A DNA stretch of 64,000 nt from Microbacterium galbinum (lineage in GTDB: Bacteria > Actinomycetota > Actinomycetes > Actinomycetales > Microbacteriaceae). Positions 32,000 through 40,137 of this stretch are shown in pieces. Numbering within the stretch: position 1 is the stretch's first letter; each line of letters opens with the position of its first letter. The notes beneath the pieces were generated by a model. It searched no databases. It was not told where the DNA came from and saw only the letters and a program-made list of their open reading frames with translations. The translations under genes and the position numbers were made by a program. The stretch lies in contig NZ_CP078077.1 of the NCBI RefSeq assembly GCF_023101185.1, forward strand, positions 1,765,630 through 1,829,629. The letters are read 5' to 3'.

Positions 32000-33244
32000 A
32001 TGTCCGACACCCCCACCCGCGGCATCCTCGATGGATACCGCGTCATCGACTGCTCGATCGCGATGGCCGGGCCCTTCGCCGCGCAGCGCCTCGGCGACCT
32101 GGGCGCCGACGTCATCAAGGTCGAGCCGACCGCCGGTGAATGGCAGCGCTTCGCCTCGGCCGGCGGAGCGCAGGGCAACGAGATCAACGTCTCGTTCCTC
32201 TCCCTCAACCGCAACAAGCGTTCGCTGGCCGTCGACCTGAAATCGGATGCCGGGCGCGAGGTCGTGCGCGACCTCATCGCCGGGGCCGACGTGTTCCTGC
32301 AGAACTACCGCCCGGGGGTCGCCGCGCGTCTCGGCCTCGACTACGAGAGTCTGGCGGCGATCAACCCCTCGCTCGTGTACGTCTCGATGTCGGGCTACGG
32401 CGAGGACGGTCCCTACAAGGACCGTCCGGGCCAGGACCTCATCCTGCAGGCCATGAGCGGCGCGATGCTGTCGGCCGGGCGCGCGGGCGAGCCGCCGACT
32501 CCGGCGGGTCAGTACCTGGCGGACGCCGTCACCGCATCGACCGCGTTCGAAGCCGTGCTCGCGGCGCTGCTGCACCGCGAGCGCACCGGTGAGGGGCAGC
32601 TCGTGACCGTCAACATGCTCGACGCGCTCACCACCCTGCAGATGCAGGAGCTGAGCGTCTACACGGTCGGCGGGGTGCCGCAGAAGCGCGGCACCGAGCC
32701 GAACGCGCACGTCTACATCCGCGCCCCCTACGGCGTCTTCGCGACCAGCGACGGCTACCTCGCGCTCGGGTTCGCCGACCTCGAGAAGCTCGGCGAGGTG
32801 CTCGACGAGCCCTCGTTCGCGGGTCTCGACCCCGAGGTGCACGGCTGGACGCACCGCGACGAGCTGTATGCGACGGTGGCCCGTCACCTGCGTGAGCGCT
32901 CCACGCAGCACTGGCTCGACACGCTGCTGCCCGCCGGCATGTGGGTGGGTCCGGTCTACGGCTACGAAGACCTCGTGGCCGACCCGCAGATCATTCACAA
33001 CGGCACGTTCGTCGAGTACGACCACCCCACCGAGGGGCGTATCAAGACGCCCGGGTTCCCGTACCGGTTCGCGAAGACGCCCGCCCGCATCGACCGCGGC
33101 GCCCCGCTCACCGGTGAGCACACGGCCGAGATCCTCGCCGAGCTGGGCGTCTCGCCCGAGCGCACGCAGGAGCTGCTCGATGCCGGGGCGGTGGCGCAGA
33201 CCGCCGTGCCGATGCCCGTGGGTTCGAGTGCGGTGCCGTCGTGA
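32000..33244 (+). CDS. CaiB/BaiF family CoA transferase
   Basis: 414 residues of the class III CoA-transferase family. Visible are the start GYRVIDCSIAMAGPFAAQRL, GDLGADVIKVEPT, NKRSLAVDLK, GYGEDGPYKDRPGQD (catalytic Asp) and LILQAMSGAM. These enzymes move CoA between carboxylic acids through an aspartyl-CoA anhydride. Activating an acid to its CoA thioester here would feed the enoyl-CoA hydratase two genes on. That is not part of known L-fucose or pentose oxidative routes. GAGGAA precedes the ATG, 30 bp after the oxidoreductase. Confidence 0.9.
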   Translation: MSDTPTRGILDGYRVIDCSIAMAGPFAAQRLGDLGADVIKVEPTAGEWQRFASAGGAQGNEINVSFLSLNRNKRSLAVDLKSDAGREVVRDLIAGADVFLQNYRPGVAARLGLDYESLAAINPSLVYVSMSGYGEDGPYKDRPGQDLILQAMSGAMLSAGRAGEPPTPAGQYLADAVTASTAFEAVLAALLHRERTGEGQLVTVNMLDALTTLQMQELSVYTVGGVPQKRGTEPNAHVYIRAPYGVFATSDGYLALGFADLEKLGEVLDEPSFAGLDPEVHGWTHRDELYATVARHLRERSTQHWLDTLLPAGMWVGPVYGYEDLVADPQIIHNGTFVEYDHPTEGRIKTPGFPYRFAKTPARIDRGAPLTGEHTAEILAELGVSPERTQELLDAGAVAQTAVPMPVGSSAVPS

Positions 33245-34377
33245 CCGAATACGTCGGCCTGACCTGGGATCACCCGCGCGGCCGTCACGCTCTGGAGGCG
33301 GCGGCCGGCGACCTCGGCGACGGCGACACCCTGCGCTGGGAGGTGCAGTCGCTCGAGGGGTTCGAGTCCGCGCGGATCGACGAGCTCGCCCGCCGCTACG
33401 ACCTGCTCGTGCTCGATCACCCGCACCTCGGCGACGCTCTCGCGAGCGGCGGCATCCGTCCCCTCGACGAGCTGTTCGACACCGCACGGATCGCGGAGTG
33501 GGCGGATGCCGCGGTGGGACCGAGCATCGCCTCGTACACGCTCGACGGGCGGCTGTGGGCTCTGCCGCTGGATGCCGCGACGCAGGTGTCGGTGCGCCGC
33601 CGCGACCTCGTGGCCGAGGCGCCCGAGACCTGGGACGACGCTCTCGCTCTCGCCGAGCGCGGGCTCGTCGCGACGAGCCTGGCCGGGCCGCACGCATTCC
33701 TGTCGCTCTGCTCGATCGCGGTGTCGCTCGGCGACGACCCGGGGCGCGATGAGGGACTGTTCGACCGCGCTGTCGCGCGGCGGGCGCTCGATCTGCTCGC
33801 CCGCCTCTCGGCGCACGCCCCCGCGGGCACCGAACTGCTCAACCCGATCGGCCTGCTCGACCGGATGCGCGACCGCGGCGACATCGGCTACATCCCCCTC
33901 GTGTACGGCTACGTGAACTACAGCTCGCCGGTCGTCGCGTTCGACCGCGTCCCGGCGGGGGCGAGCGGACTCGGATCGACGATCGGCGGCACCGGCATCG
34001 CGGTCACCCGTCGCTCCGCGCCCTCGCCCGCCCTGCTCGCGCACCTGGAGCACCTGCTCAGCGACGACGCGCAGCGCGGGTTCATCCCCGCGCACGACGG
34101 TCAGCCCGGCCTGCGCGCGGCGTGGACGGATGCCGTGGTCGACGAGGCCGCGTACGGCTTCTACTCGCGCACCCTCTCGACCATCGAGGCGTCGTGGGTG
34201 CGACCCCGGATCGCCGGGTACATCCCGTTCCAGTCCGCGGCATCCGCTCTTGTGCGCGATGTCGTCGCCGGGCGCCGACATGCCGACGACGTGCTCGACG
34301 AGATCGAGGCGCGCTTCGCCGCTCTTTCTCCCGATGCCGCGACCGCCGACGACCGCCTGCAGAAGGAGACCGCATGA
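33241..34377 (+). CDS. Solute-binding-protein-like protein without signal peptide
   Basis: 378 residues. The sequence follows sugar-binding proteins of family 1 ABC systems (YDLLVLDHPHLGDALASGGI, RPLDELFD, GRLWALPLDAATQVSVRRRD, PETWDDALALAERG, GGTGIAVTRRS) but starts MTEYVGLTWDHPRG with no signal peptide, lipobox or membrane segment. It must be cytoplasmic. It overlaps both the CoA transferase and the hydratase by 4 bp, so it is made together with them. Its role is unknown: it might bind a pathway intermediate, act as a sensor, or have become an enzyme. GTG start. Confidence 0.8.
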   Translation: MTEYVGLTWDHPRGRHALEAAAGDLGDGDTLRWEVQSLEGFESARIDELARRYDLLVLDHPHLGDALASGGIRPLDELFDTARIAEWADAAVGPSIASYTLDGRLWALPLDAATQVSVRRRDLVAEAPETWDDALALAERGLVATSLAGPHAFLSLCSIAVSLGDDPGRDEGLFDRAVARRALDLLARLSAHAPAGTELLNPIGLLDRMRDRGDIGYIPLVYGYVNYSSPVVAFDRVPAGASGLGSTIGGTGIAVTRRSAPSPALLAHLEHLLSDDAQRGFIPAHDGQPGLRAAWTDAVVDEAAYGFYSRTLSTIEASWVRPRIAGYIPFQSAASALVRDVVAGRRHADDVLDEIEARFAALSPDAATADDRLQKETA

Positions 34378-35162
34378 CCGACTCGGCCATCACCGACGAC
34401 CCGTTGATCGTCGTCACACGAGAGGGGCACGTCGCGACCGTGCGACTCAACCGCCCCGCCAAGCTCAACGCCGTCACCCAGGCCATGAGCGACGAGCTCG
34501 TGGACATCGTGCGCCGCCTCAACGACGACCCCGAGGTGCGGGCCGTCGTCTACACCGGCACGGGTCGCGCGTTCAGCGCCGGCAGCGACATCTCGACCCT
34601 CGACCAGTACGAGACGCCGTGGGAGTTCCGCAACCGCCGCGACTACTGCGACGCGCTGCGCGACCTGCGCAAGCCCGTGATCGCCGCGATCAACGGGTAC
34701 GCGTTCGGGGGCGGGCTCGAGGCGTCGCTGACGTGCGACATCCGCATCGCCGCCGACACCGCGAGCTTCGCCGCCCCCGAGATCAAGCTCGGCTGGATCG
34801 GCGGGGGAGGGATGTCGGTGCTGCTGGCGAACTCCATCGGCGCGAGCAACGCCGCCCTCATGCTGCTCAGCGGCGACCCGATCGACGCGCAGCGCGCCCT
34901 CGCTTGGGGCCTCATCAGCGAGGTCGTGCCCGCCGATGATCTGCTCTCCCGGGCGCAGGAGCTCGCCGCGACGATCGCCTCGCGTCCTCCGATCGCGGCC
35001 GAGACCGCGAAGGCCAACCTGCGCGCCGCGTTCAACCTGCCGCAGGACCAGGCCATCGCCTACGAGCGCGAGATGCAGGGCATCACCTTCGCCACCGCGG
35101 ATGCCGCCGAGGGGCGTGCCGCCTTCGCCGAGAAGCGCCCCGGCGTCTTCCACCGGCGCTGA
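34374..35162 (+). CDS. Enoyl-CoA hydratase/isomerase family protein
   Basis: 262 residues of the crotonase fold. Key parts are RLNRPAKLNAVTQAMSDEL, the oxyanion loop segment FSAGSDISTL, and GYAFGGGLEASLTCDIRIA, which supplies the second oxyanion NH; the following catalytic region is FAAPEIKLGWIGGGGMSVLL. Crotonases act on acyl-CoA (hydration, isomerisation, retro-Claisen or hydrolysis). Together with the CoA transferase it implies a CoA-bound intermediate. It overlaps the binding-protein-like gene by 4 bp (ATGA). Confidence 0.9.
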   Translation: MTDSAITDDPLIVVTREGHVATVRLNRPAKLNAVTQAMSDELVDIVRRLNDDPEVRAVVYTGTGRAFSAGSDISTLDQYETPWEFRNRRDYCDALRDLRKPVIAAINGYAFGGGLEASLTCDIRIAADTASFAAPEIKLGWIGGGGMSVLLANSIGASNAALMLLSGDPIDAQRALAWGLISEVVPADDLLSRAQELAATIASRPPIAAETAKANLRAAFNLPQDQAIAYEREMQGITFATADAAEGRAAFAEKRPGVFHRR

Positions 35163-35219
35163 CGCCCGGTGATCCCGCCGATATCGACCGAGCTCCCGAC
35201 CTACCTCCCGAGGAGAGAC

Positions 35220-36410
35220 ATGAGCGACACCTGGACCGGAGACGCCGCCGGCATCCTCCCCGCCGATGCGAGCGACGCCCTGCTCGTCGGGCGTGTGCAG
35301 ACGCCGGCCGGCCCGAGCGTGGTGGTGCTGCGCGACGGCATCCTGCATGACCTGTCGGCCACCTTCCCGACGATGACCGCGCTCACCGAGAGCGCCGACC
35401 CGGCAGCCGCCGCGCGTGCCGCCGACGGGCCGTCACTCGGTGCGTTCGCCGACGTCTGGGCGAACACCGCCCCGGACACCCGCGACGACGCCCACCCGTG
35501 GCTGCTCTCGCCGATCGACCTGCAGGTCGTCAAGGCCTCGGGCGTGACCTTCCCCGTATCGATGCTCGAGCGCATCATCGAGGAGAAGGCGCGCGGCGAG
35601 GCCGAGTCCGCCGACGGCATCCGCGCCACGATCCTCGACGCGCTGGGCGGCGACGTGCGCGACCTCGTGCCCGGATCGCCCGAGGCCGCCCGCCTCAAGC
35701 AGGTGCTCATCACCGCGGGACTGTGGAGCCAGTACCTCGAGGTCGGCATCGGCCCCGACGCCGAGATCTTCACGAAGGCGCCCGTGCTCGCCACGGTCGG
35801 CGGTGGATCCGACGTCGGCGTGCTCGCCGAATCCCGATGGAACAACCCCGAGCCCGAGGTCGTGCTCGTCGTCTCCTCGCGCGGCGACATCGTCGGGGCA
35901 ACGCTCGGCAACGACGTCAACCTGCGCGACATCGAAGGGCGCTCGGCCCTGCTGCTCGGACGCGCGAAGGACAACAACGCCTCGGCATCCGTCGGCCCGT
36001 TCATCCGCCTCTTCGATGAAGGGTTCTCGATCGATCACGTGCGCGCCGAATCGGTCACGCTCTCGGTCGAGGGCGACGACGGCTTCGGTATGCGGGCCGA
36101 ATCGCACATGGCGCAGATCAGCCGCGACCCCGCCGACCTCGTGCGGCAGGCGTCGGGCGACCACCACGCCTACCCCGACGGCTTCGTGCTCTACTTGGGA
36201 ACGATGTTCGCCCCCACCGACGACCGCGACGAGCCCGGCCACGGCTTCACCCACCACCTCGGCGACGTCGTGCGCATCTCGTCGCCGCACCTCGGCGCAC
36301 TCGTCAACCGCGTGCAGCACAGCGAGGATCTCGCCCCCTGGAGCGTCGGCATCGGCGCGCTCATCACCAGCCTCGCTCAGCGGGGACTGCTCGGAAAGGC
36401 CAGTGCATGA
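35220..36410 (+). CDS. Fumarylacetoacetate hydrolase (FAH) family protein
   Basis: 396 residues. The C-terminal two thirds follow the FAH fold: VVKASGVTFPVSMLERIIEE, EIFTKAPVLATVGGG, WNNPEPEVVLVVSSRG and GNDVNLRDIEGRSALLLGRA. Metal-binding acidic residues lie in the PEPE segment. Family members cleave or dehydrate keto acids; AraD1-type enzymes convert 2-keto-3-deoxy-pentonates, and others split 2,4-diketo-3-deoxy-fuconate. Either would fit. GAGGAGAGAC precedes the ATG at 35220, preferred over a start 51 bases upstream. The aldehyde dehydrogenase overlaps its stop by 4 bp. Confidence 0.85.
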   Translation: MSDTWTGDAAGILPADASDALLVGRVQTPAGPSVVVLRDGILHDLSATFPTMTALTESADPAAAARAADGPSLGAFADVWANTAPDTRDDAHPWLLSPIDLQVVKASGVTFPVSMLERIIEEKARGEAESADGIRATILDALGGDVRDLVPGSPEAARLKQVLITAGLWSQYLEVGIGPDAEIFTKAPVLATVGGGSDVGVLAESRWNNPEPEVVLVVSSRGDIVGATLGNDVNLRDIEGRSALLLGRAKDNNASASVGPFIRLFDEGFSIDHVRAESVTLSVEGDDGFGMRAESHMAQISRDPADLVRQASGDHHAYPDGFVLYLGTMFAPTDDRDEPGHGFTHHLGDVVRISSPHLGALVNRVQHSEDLAPWSVGIGALITSLAQRGLLGKASA

Positions 36411-37921
36411 CCACCCTGACGACCACCGATCCCCGCACCGGCGCGCACTCCGACACCGGCATCGAAGCGACGGATGCCGCGGGCGTCGCTGCGACCACCG
36501 CCGCTGCGGCATCCGCCTTCGCCGACCTGCGCTCGCGTCCGCGCGCCTGGCGGGCCGGGCTTCTGCGCGCGCTCGCCGACGGGCTCGAGGCCGACCGCGC
36601 CGCGCTCGTCGACGCCGCTCTCGCCGAGACCGGGCTGCCCGAGGCGCGCCTGAACGGCGAGCTCTCGCGCAGCGCCTTCCAGTTCCGTCTCTTCGCCGAC
36701 GCCGTCGACGAGGGCGGCTACCTCGAGGCGATCATCGACCACTCCGGCCCCACGCCGCTCGGCCCGGGCCCGGACGTGCGGCGGATGCTCGTGCCGATCG
36801 GCCCCGTCGCCGTCTTCGGCGCCAGCAACTTCCCCTTCGCGTTCTCGGTCATCGGCGGCGACACCGCCTCGGCGCTCGCCGCGGGCAACCCGGTCGTCGT
36901 CAAGGCGCACAGTTCTCACCCGGTCACCTCGCAGCGCTCGTTCGAGTCGCTCGTGCGCGCGGCGTCGGCGTACGGGGCGCCGGAGGGCACGTTCGGGATC
37001 GTCTACGGGCAGCAGGCGGGAGCCGTTCTCGTCGCCGACCCGGTCATCACGGCCGTCGGGTTCACGGGGTCGCTGTCGACCGGCAAGATCCTGCAGGCGA
37101 TCATCGACGAGCGCGAGACGCCCATCCCGTTCTACGGCGAGCTGTCGAGCCTGAACCCGCTCGTCATCACGCCGGGGGCGGCGTCCGCGCGCACCGCGGC
37201 CCTCGGCGAGGGTCTGTTCGGGTCGGTCACGGGATCGGCCGGGCAGCTGTGCACCAAGCCCGGCATCGCCTTCGTGCCGGCCGGGGCCGAGGGTGACGCG
37301 CTCGTCGCCGATGTGGTGACGAGGGCGCAGGATGCCGCGGCGCAGACCCTCCTGAACTCGCGCATCCACGGGGCGTTCGACGAGATCCGCGAGCGGCTGA
37401 TCGCCGAGGGCGGGGCGCGCAGCCTCGTCGCCCCGCACGCCGGAGCCGATGGCTTCTCGCTGACGCCCGCGGTGCTCGAGATCGCCGCGACGGATGTCAC
37501 TCCGGCCGTCGCCGAGGAGGCGTTCGGCCCCCTCGTGGTGCTCGTGCGGTACGCCTCGACGGGCGAGATCACAGCGGCCCTGCAAGCCGTGCCGCACTCG
37601 CTGACCGCCACGATCCACTCGCAGCCCGAGGAGGCCGAGGTGCGCGGCGAGCTCACCGACGCCGCACGCGACCTCGTCGGCCGCATCGTCTACGACGGGT
37701 ATCCCACTGGGGTGCGGGTGTCGTGGGCCATGAATCACGGCGGCCCCTGGCCCGCGACCAACACGCAGCACACCTCGGTGGGCGTGACGGCGCTGCGGCG
37801 GTTCCTGCGCCCGCTCGCCTGGCAGGATGCCCCGGCCGACGTGCTCCCCGCCGAACTGCGCGACGGCACGGTCGATGTGCCCCGCCGCGTCGACGGCGTG
37901 CTGGAGTTGGCCGGCGCCTGA
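36407..37921 (+). CDS. Aldehyde dehydrogenase, 2,5-dioxopentanoate (ketoglutarate semialdehyde) type
   Basis: 504 residues of the NADP-type aldehyde dehydrogenase subgroup. Features are VPIGPVAVFGASNFPFAFSV (cofactor site), GFTGSLSTGK, GELSSLNPLVI with the catalytic-base Glu, and GSAGQLCTKPG with the nucleophile Cys. The ELSSLNP and GQLCTKPG motifs are typical of alpha-ketoglutaric semialdehyde dehydrogenases, the last enzyme of oxidative pentose and hexarate pathways. It is the last gene of the operon and is followed by a repeat-filled gap. The C-terminal GPWPATNTQHTSVG segment is also characteristic. Confidence 0.9.
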   Translation: MTTLTTTDPRTGAHSDTGIEATDAAGVAATTAAAASAFADLRSRPRAWRAGLLRALADGLEADRAALVDAALAETGLPEARLNGELSRSAFQFRLFADAVDEGGYLEAIIDHSGPTPLGPGPDVRRMLVPIGPVAVFGASNFPFAFSVIGGDTASALAAGNPVVVKAHSSHPVTSQRSFESLVRAASAYGAPEGTFGIVYGQQAGAVLVADPVITAVGFTGSLSTGKILQAIIDERETPIPFYGELSSLNPLVITPGAASARTAALGEGLFGSVTGSAGQLCTKPGIAFVPAGAEGDALVADVVTRAQDAAAQTLLNSRIHGAFDEIRERLIAEGGARSLVAPHAGADGFSLTPAVLEIAATDVTPAVAEEAFGPLVVLVRYASTGEITAALQAVPHSLTATIHSQPEEAEVRGELTDAARDLVGRIVYDGYPTGVRVSWAMNHGGPWPATNTQHTSVGVTALRRFLRPLAWQDAPADVLPAELRDGTVDVPRRVDGVLELAGA

Positions 37922-37935
37922 CCCTCTTGTGGGGA

Positions 37936-38003
37936 CCCTTCGTCTCGCTGCGCTCGCTCAGGAACCGGTTCCTGAGCGAGGAGCGCAGCGACGAGACGAA
38001 GGG
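37936..38003 (+). repeat. Long inverted repeat CCCTTCGTCTCGCTGCG family (copy 1)
   Basis: Left arm CCCTTCGTCTCGCTGCGCTC... and right arm ...GAGACGAAGGG pair along about 30 bp around CGGTTCC/GGAACC, with two 3-nt bulges in the right arm. Strong hairpin in either strand. Confidence 0.8.
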
Positions 38004-38042
38004 CCGCGCCCCGCGGCATCCGTTGGGGAGGCTTTCTCGCTG

Positions 38043-38077
38043 TTGGGCGGAATTTTCGCGCGGATTCTTCCGCCCAA
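38043..38077 (+). repeat. Short dyad TTGGGCGGAA / TTCCGCCCAA
   Basis: Perfect 10-bp arms around 15 nt in the repeat mosaic; possible terminator for the aldehyde dehydrogenase operon. Confidence 0.55.
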
Positions 38078-38230
38078 CGCGGAGTTCTCCGCCTGAGTCG
38101 CGCGTGGGGACGCTTCGAGGGGCTCAGCGACCCAGGGCGGCTCAGCGACCCGGCGTCTGAAACTGGGTCCCGGTGTTTGCCACTGGGTCCCTGAGCTTGT
38201 CGAAGGGCCGCGCCCCGCGGCATCCGTTCG

Positions 38231-38297
38231 GGAGGAGTTCTCGCGTTCGGGAGGATCGAAACGGCGGATGCCTCCTGCGGAGCTTGTGTTCTCCTCC
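38231..38297 (+). repeat. 67-bp nested dyad element (copy 3 of 4)
   Basis: Very close to copy 1 (shares TCTCGCGTTCGG and GGATCGAAACGGCGGATGC); outer GGAGGAG / CTCCTCC and inner GGAGGAT-type / CTCCTGC pairs. Confidence 0.8.
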
Positions 38298-38315
38298 GTT
38301 GGGTGAGGGCGAGTG

Positions 38316-38383
38316 CCCTTCGTCTCGCTGCGCTCGCTCAGGAACCGGTTCCTGAGCGAGGAGCGAAGTGACGAGACGACGGG
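38316..38383 (+). repeat. Long inverted repeat CCCTTCGTCTCGCTGCG family (copy 2)
   Basis: Same 68-bp structure as 37936-38003, with only a few base changes (GAAGTGACGAGACGACGGG at the right end). Half-copies are at 6914-6961, 7066-7097 and 43516-43552. Confidence 0.8.
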
Positions 38384-38386
38384 CCC

Positions 38387-39379
38387 TCAGCCGAAGACGC
38401 CCTCGGGCAGCAACCCGCGCGAGATCAGTGCGTCCCAGAGGCCCTCGTCGACCACGGCATCCATACGCTCGACCCCTTCGGCGACCTGGCGCGCGTCGCG
38501 GCATCCGAGAACCACCGAGGTGACGGCCGGATGCCGCAGGCTGAACTGCATGGCGGCGGTCGGCAGGTCGGTGCCGAACTCCTCGCACACCTCGGCGATC
38601 GCGTTCGCCCGGGCGATGAGCGTGGCCGGGGCCTGCACGTAGTCGTAGGTCGCGTCCGCCGCGACCCGCGGTCGCGCCAGCAGGCCGGAGTTGTAGACAC
38701 CGACGTTCACGATGCCCACGCCCGCCTCGAGCGCCGCGGGCAGCAGGTCGGCCAGCGGCCCCTGTTCGAGCAGGGTGAACCGCCCGGCCAGCATGACCAC
38801 GTCGATGTCGGTCTCGCGCACGAACCGCGCCGGCAGTGCCGACTGGTTCATGCCCACACCGATCGACGTGACGACGCCCTGGTCGCGCAGCTCGATGAGC
38901 GCCCCGATGCCCTCGATCGACGCCTGCTCCCAGTGGTGGTCGGGGTCGTGCAGGTAGACGATGTCGAGCCGGTCGACGCCGAGCCGGTCGAGGCTCTGCT
39001 CCACTCCGCGCAGGATCGCGCCGCGCGAGAAGTCGAACTCGCGGCGGTACGCCGCGGGCACCGCGAAGCCGCCGTCGTCGAGCTGACCGGCCGAGTACAC
39101 CTGCGGCACGAGCGTGCGCCCCGCCTTGGTCGAGAGCACGTACTCGTCGCGCGGATGCTCGGCGAGCAGTTCGCCCAGTCGCCGCTCGGAGTAGCCGAGA
39201 CCGTAGTGCGGGGCCGTGTCGAACAGGCGCGATCCGCGCACCCATGCCTCCTCGACCGCACCCCGCGCTTGCTCGTCGGTGGTGACGCGGCCGAGGTTCC
39301 CGAGCTGCGCGCCGCCGAGCCCGAACCGGGTGAGCGGGGTGCCCGTGCGCAGGCGCGCCCTGGCCATGGGGGTGGACAT
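38387..39379 (-). CDS. Aldo/keto reductase, D-threo-aldose (L-fucose) dehydrogenase-like
   Basis: 330 residues of the AKR barrel. The tetrad is visible: Asp and Tyr in FDTAPHYGLGYSERRLG, Lys in STKAG, and His in YLHDPDHHWEQ. The GLGGAQLGNLG start and PHYGLGYSERRLGELL are typical of D-threo-aldose 1-dehydrogenases, which oxidise L-fucose and related sugars to lactones with NAD(P). It would be the first enzyme of the pathway. Its ATG shares a base with the SDR stop, so the ADH-SDR-AKR genes form one operon convergent with the dehydratase operon. Confidence 0.88.
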   Translation of the reverse strand: MSTPMARARLRTGTPLTRFGLGGAQLGNLGRVTTDEQARGAVEEAWVRGSRLFDTAPHYGLGYSERRLGELLAEHPRDEYVLSTKAGRTLVPQVYSAGQLDDGGFAVPAAYRREFDFSRGAILRGVEQSLDRLGVDRLDIVYLHDPDHHWEQASIEGIGALIELRDQGVVTSIGVGMNQSALPARFVRETDIDVVMLAGRFTLLEQGPLADLLPAALEAGVGIVNVGVYNSGLLARPRVAADATYDYVQAPATLIARANAIAEVCEEFGTDLPTAAMQFSLRHPAVTSVVLGCRDARQVAEGVERMDAVVDEGLWDALISRGLLPEGVFG

Positions 39380-40137
39380 CAGCGCCCGAGCCATCCGCCG
39401 TCGACCGGCAGCACGACGCCGTCGACGTAGTCGGAGGCCGCCGACGACAGGAACACGGCGGCGCCGCCCAGGTCGGATGCCGCGCCCCACCGCCCCGCCG
39501 GAATGCGGGCGAGGATCGCCGCCGACCGCTCGGGGTCGTCGCGCAGGGCCTGCGTGTTGTCGGTGGCGATGTAGCCGGGGGCGATCGCGTTGACGTTGAC
39601 GCCCCGCCCCGCCCACTCGTTCGCGAGCGCCTTCACGACGCCGGTGATGCCCGACTTCGCCGCCGCGTATCCGGGCACGTTGATGCCGCCCTGGAAGCTG
39701 AGGAGCGACGCGGTGAACACGATCTTGCCGCGTCCGCGCTCGAGCATCGATCCGCCCACGGCCTGCGCGAGAGCGAACTGGCTGGTGAGGTTGATGCGCA
39801 GCACGCGCTCGAACCACTCCATCGGATGCTCCGCCGCCGGCGCCCGCAGGATGGTGCCGGCGTTGTTGACGAGGATGTCGACCTCGGCCGCGCGCAGTTC
39901 CGCGCCGAGGTCGGAGACGGCGTCGGCATCCGACAGATCGCACCGGATCGCACGGAACCCGCGCCCGCGTGCGGTGACGGCCCGCTCGATGTCGCTGCCG
40001 GAGGGCTCGATGCTCGTGCTGACCGCGATGATGTCGGCGCCCGCGTCGGCGAGCGCCGTGGCGATCCCGAAGCCGATGCCGCGGTTCGCGCCCGTGACGG
40101 CGGCGCGCTGACCGGTGAGGTCGAAGAGCCCGCTCAT
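39379..40137 (-). CDS. Short-chain dehydrogenase, KduD-like
   Basis: 252 residues, classical SDR. Cofactor motif TGANRGIGFG, NNAG at about 90, catalytic Ser in FTASLLSFQG, Tyr-x3-Lys in YAAAKSG, and the end FLSSAASDYVDGVVLPVDGG. The opening FDLTGQRAAVTGANRGIG resembles 2-deoxy-gluconate or 2-keto-3-deoxy-sugar-acid 3-dehydrogenases. In an L-fucose route it would oxidise 2-keto-3-deoxy-fuconate to the diketo acid for the FAH-type hydrolase. It overlaps the ADH gene by 4 bp. Confidence 0.88.
   Translation of the reverse strand: MSGLFDLTGQRAAVTGANRGIGFGIATALADAGADIIAVSTSIEPSGSDIERAVTARGRGFRAIRCDLSDADAVSDLGAELRAAEVDILVNNAGTILRAPAAEHPMEWFERVLRINLTSQFALAQAVGGSMLERGRGKIVFTASLLSFQGGINVPGYAAAKSGITGVVKALANEWAGRGVNVNAIAPGYIATDNTQALRDDPERSAAILARIPAGRWGAASDLGGAAVFLSSAASDYVDGVVLPVDGGWLGR

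Larger units (their letters stand above)
37922..38386. other. Gene-free repeat mosaic between convergent operons
   Basis: 465 bp with no convincing gene. In order: a long inverted repeat (37936-38003), a short dyad (38043-38077), inverted CTTCGA/GGCTCAG-type words (about 38108-38206), the 67-bp dyad (38231-38297) and a second long inverted repeat (38316-38383). It probably ends transcription from both sides. Confidence 0.8.
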
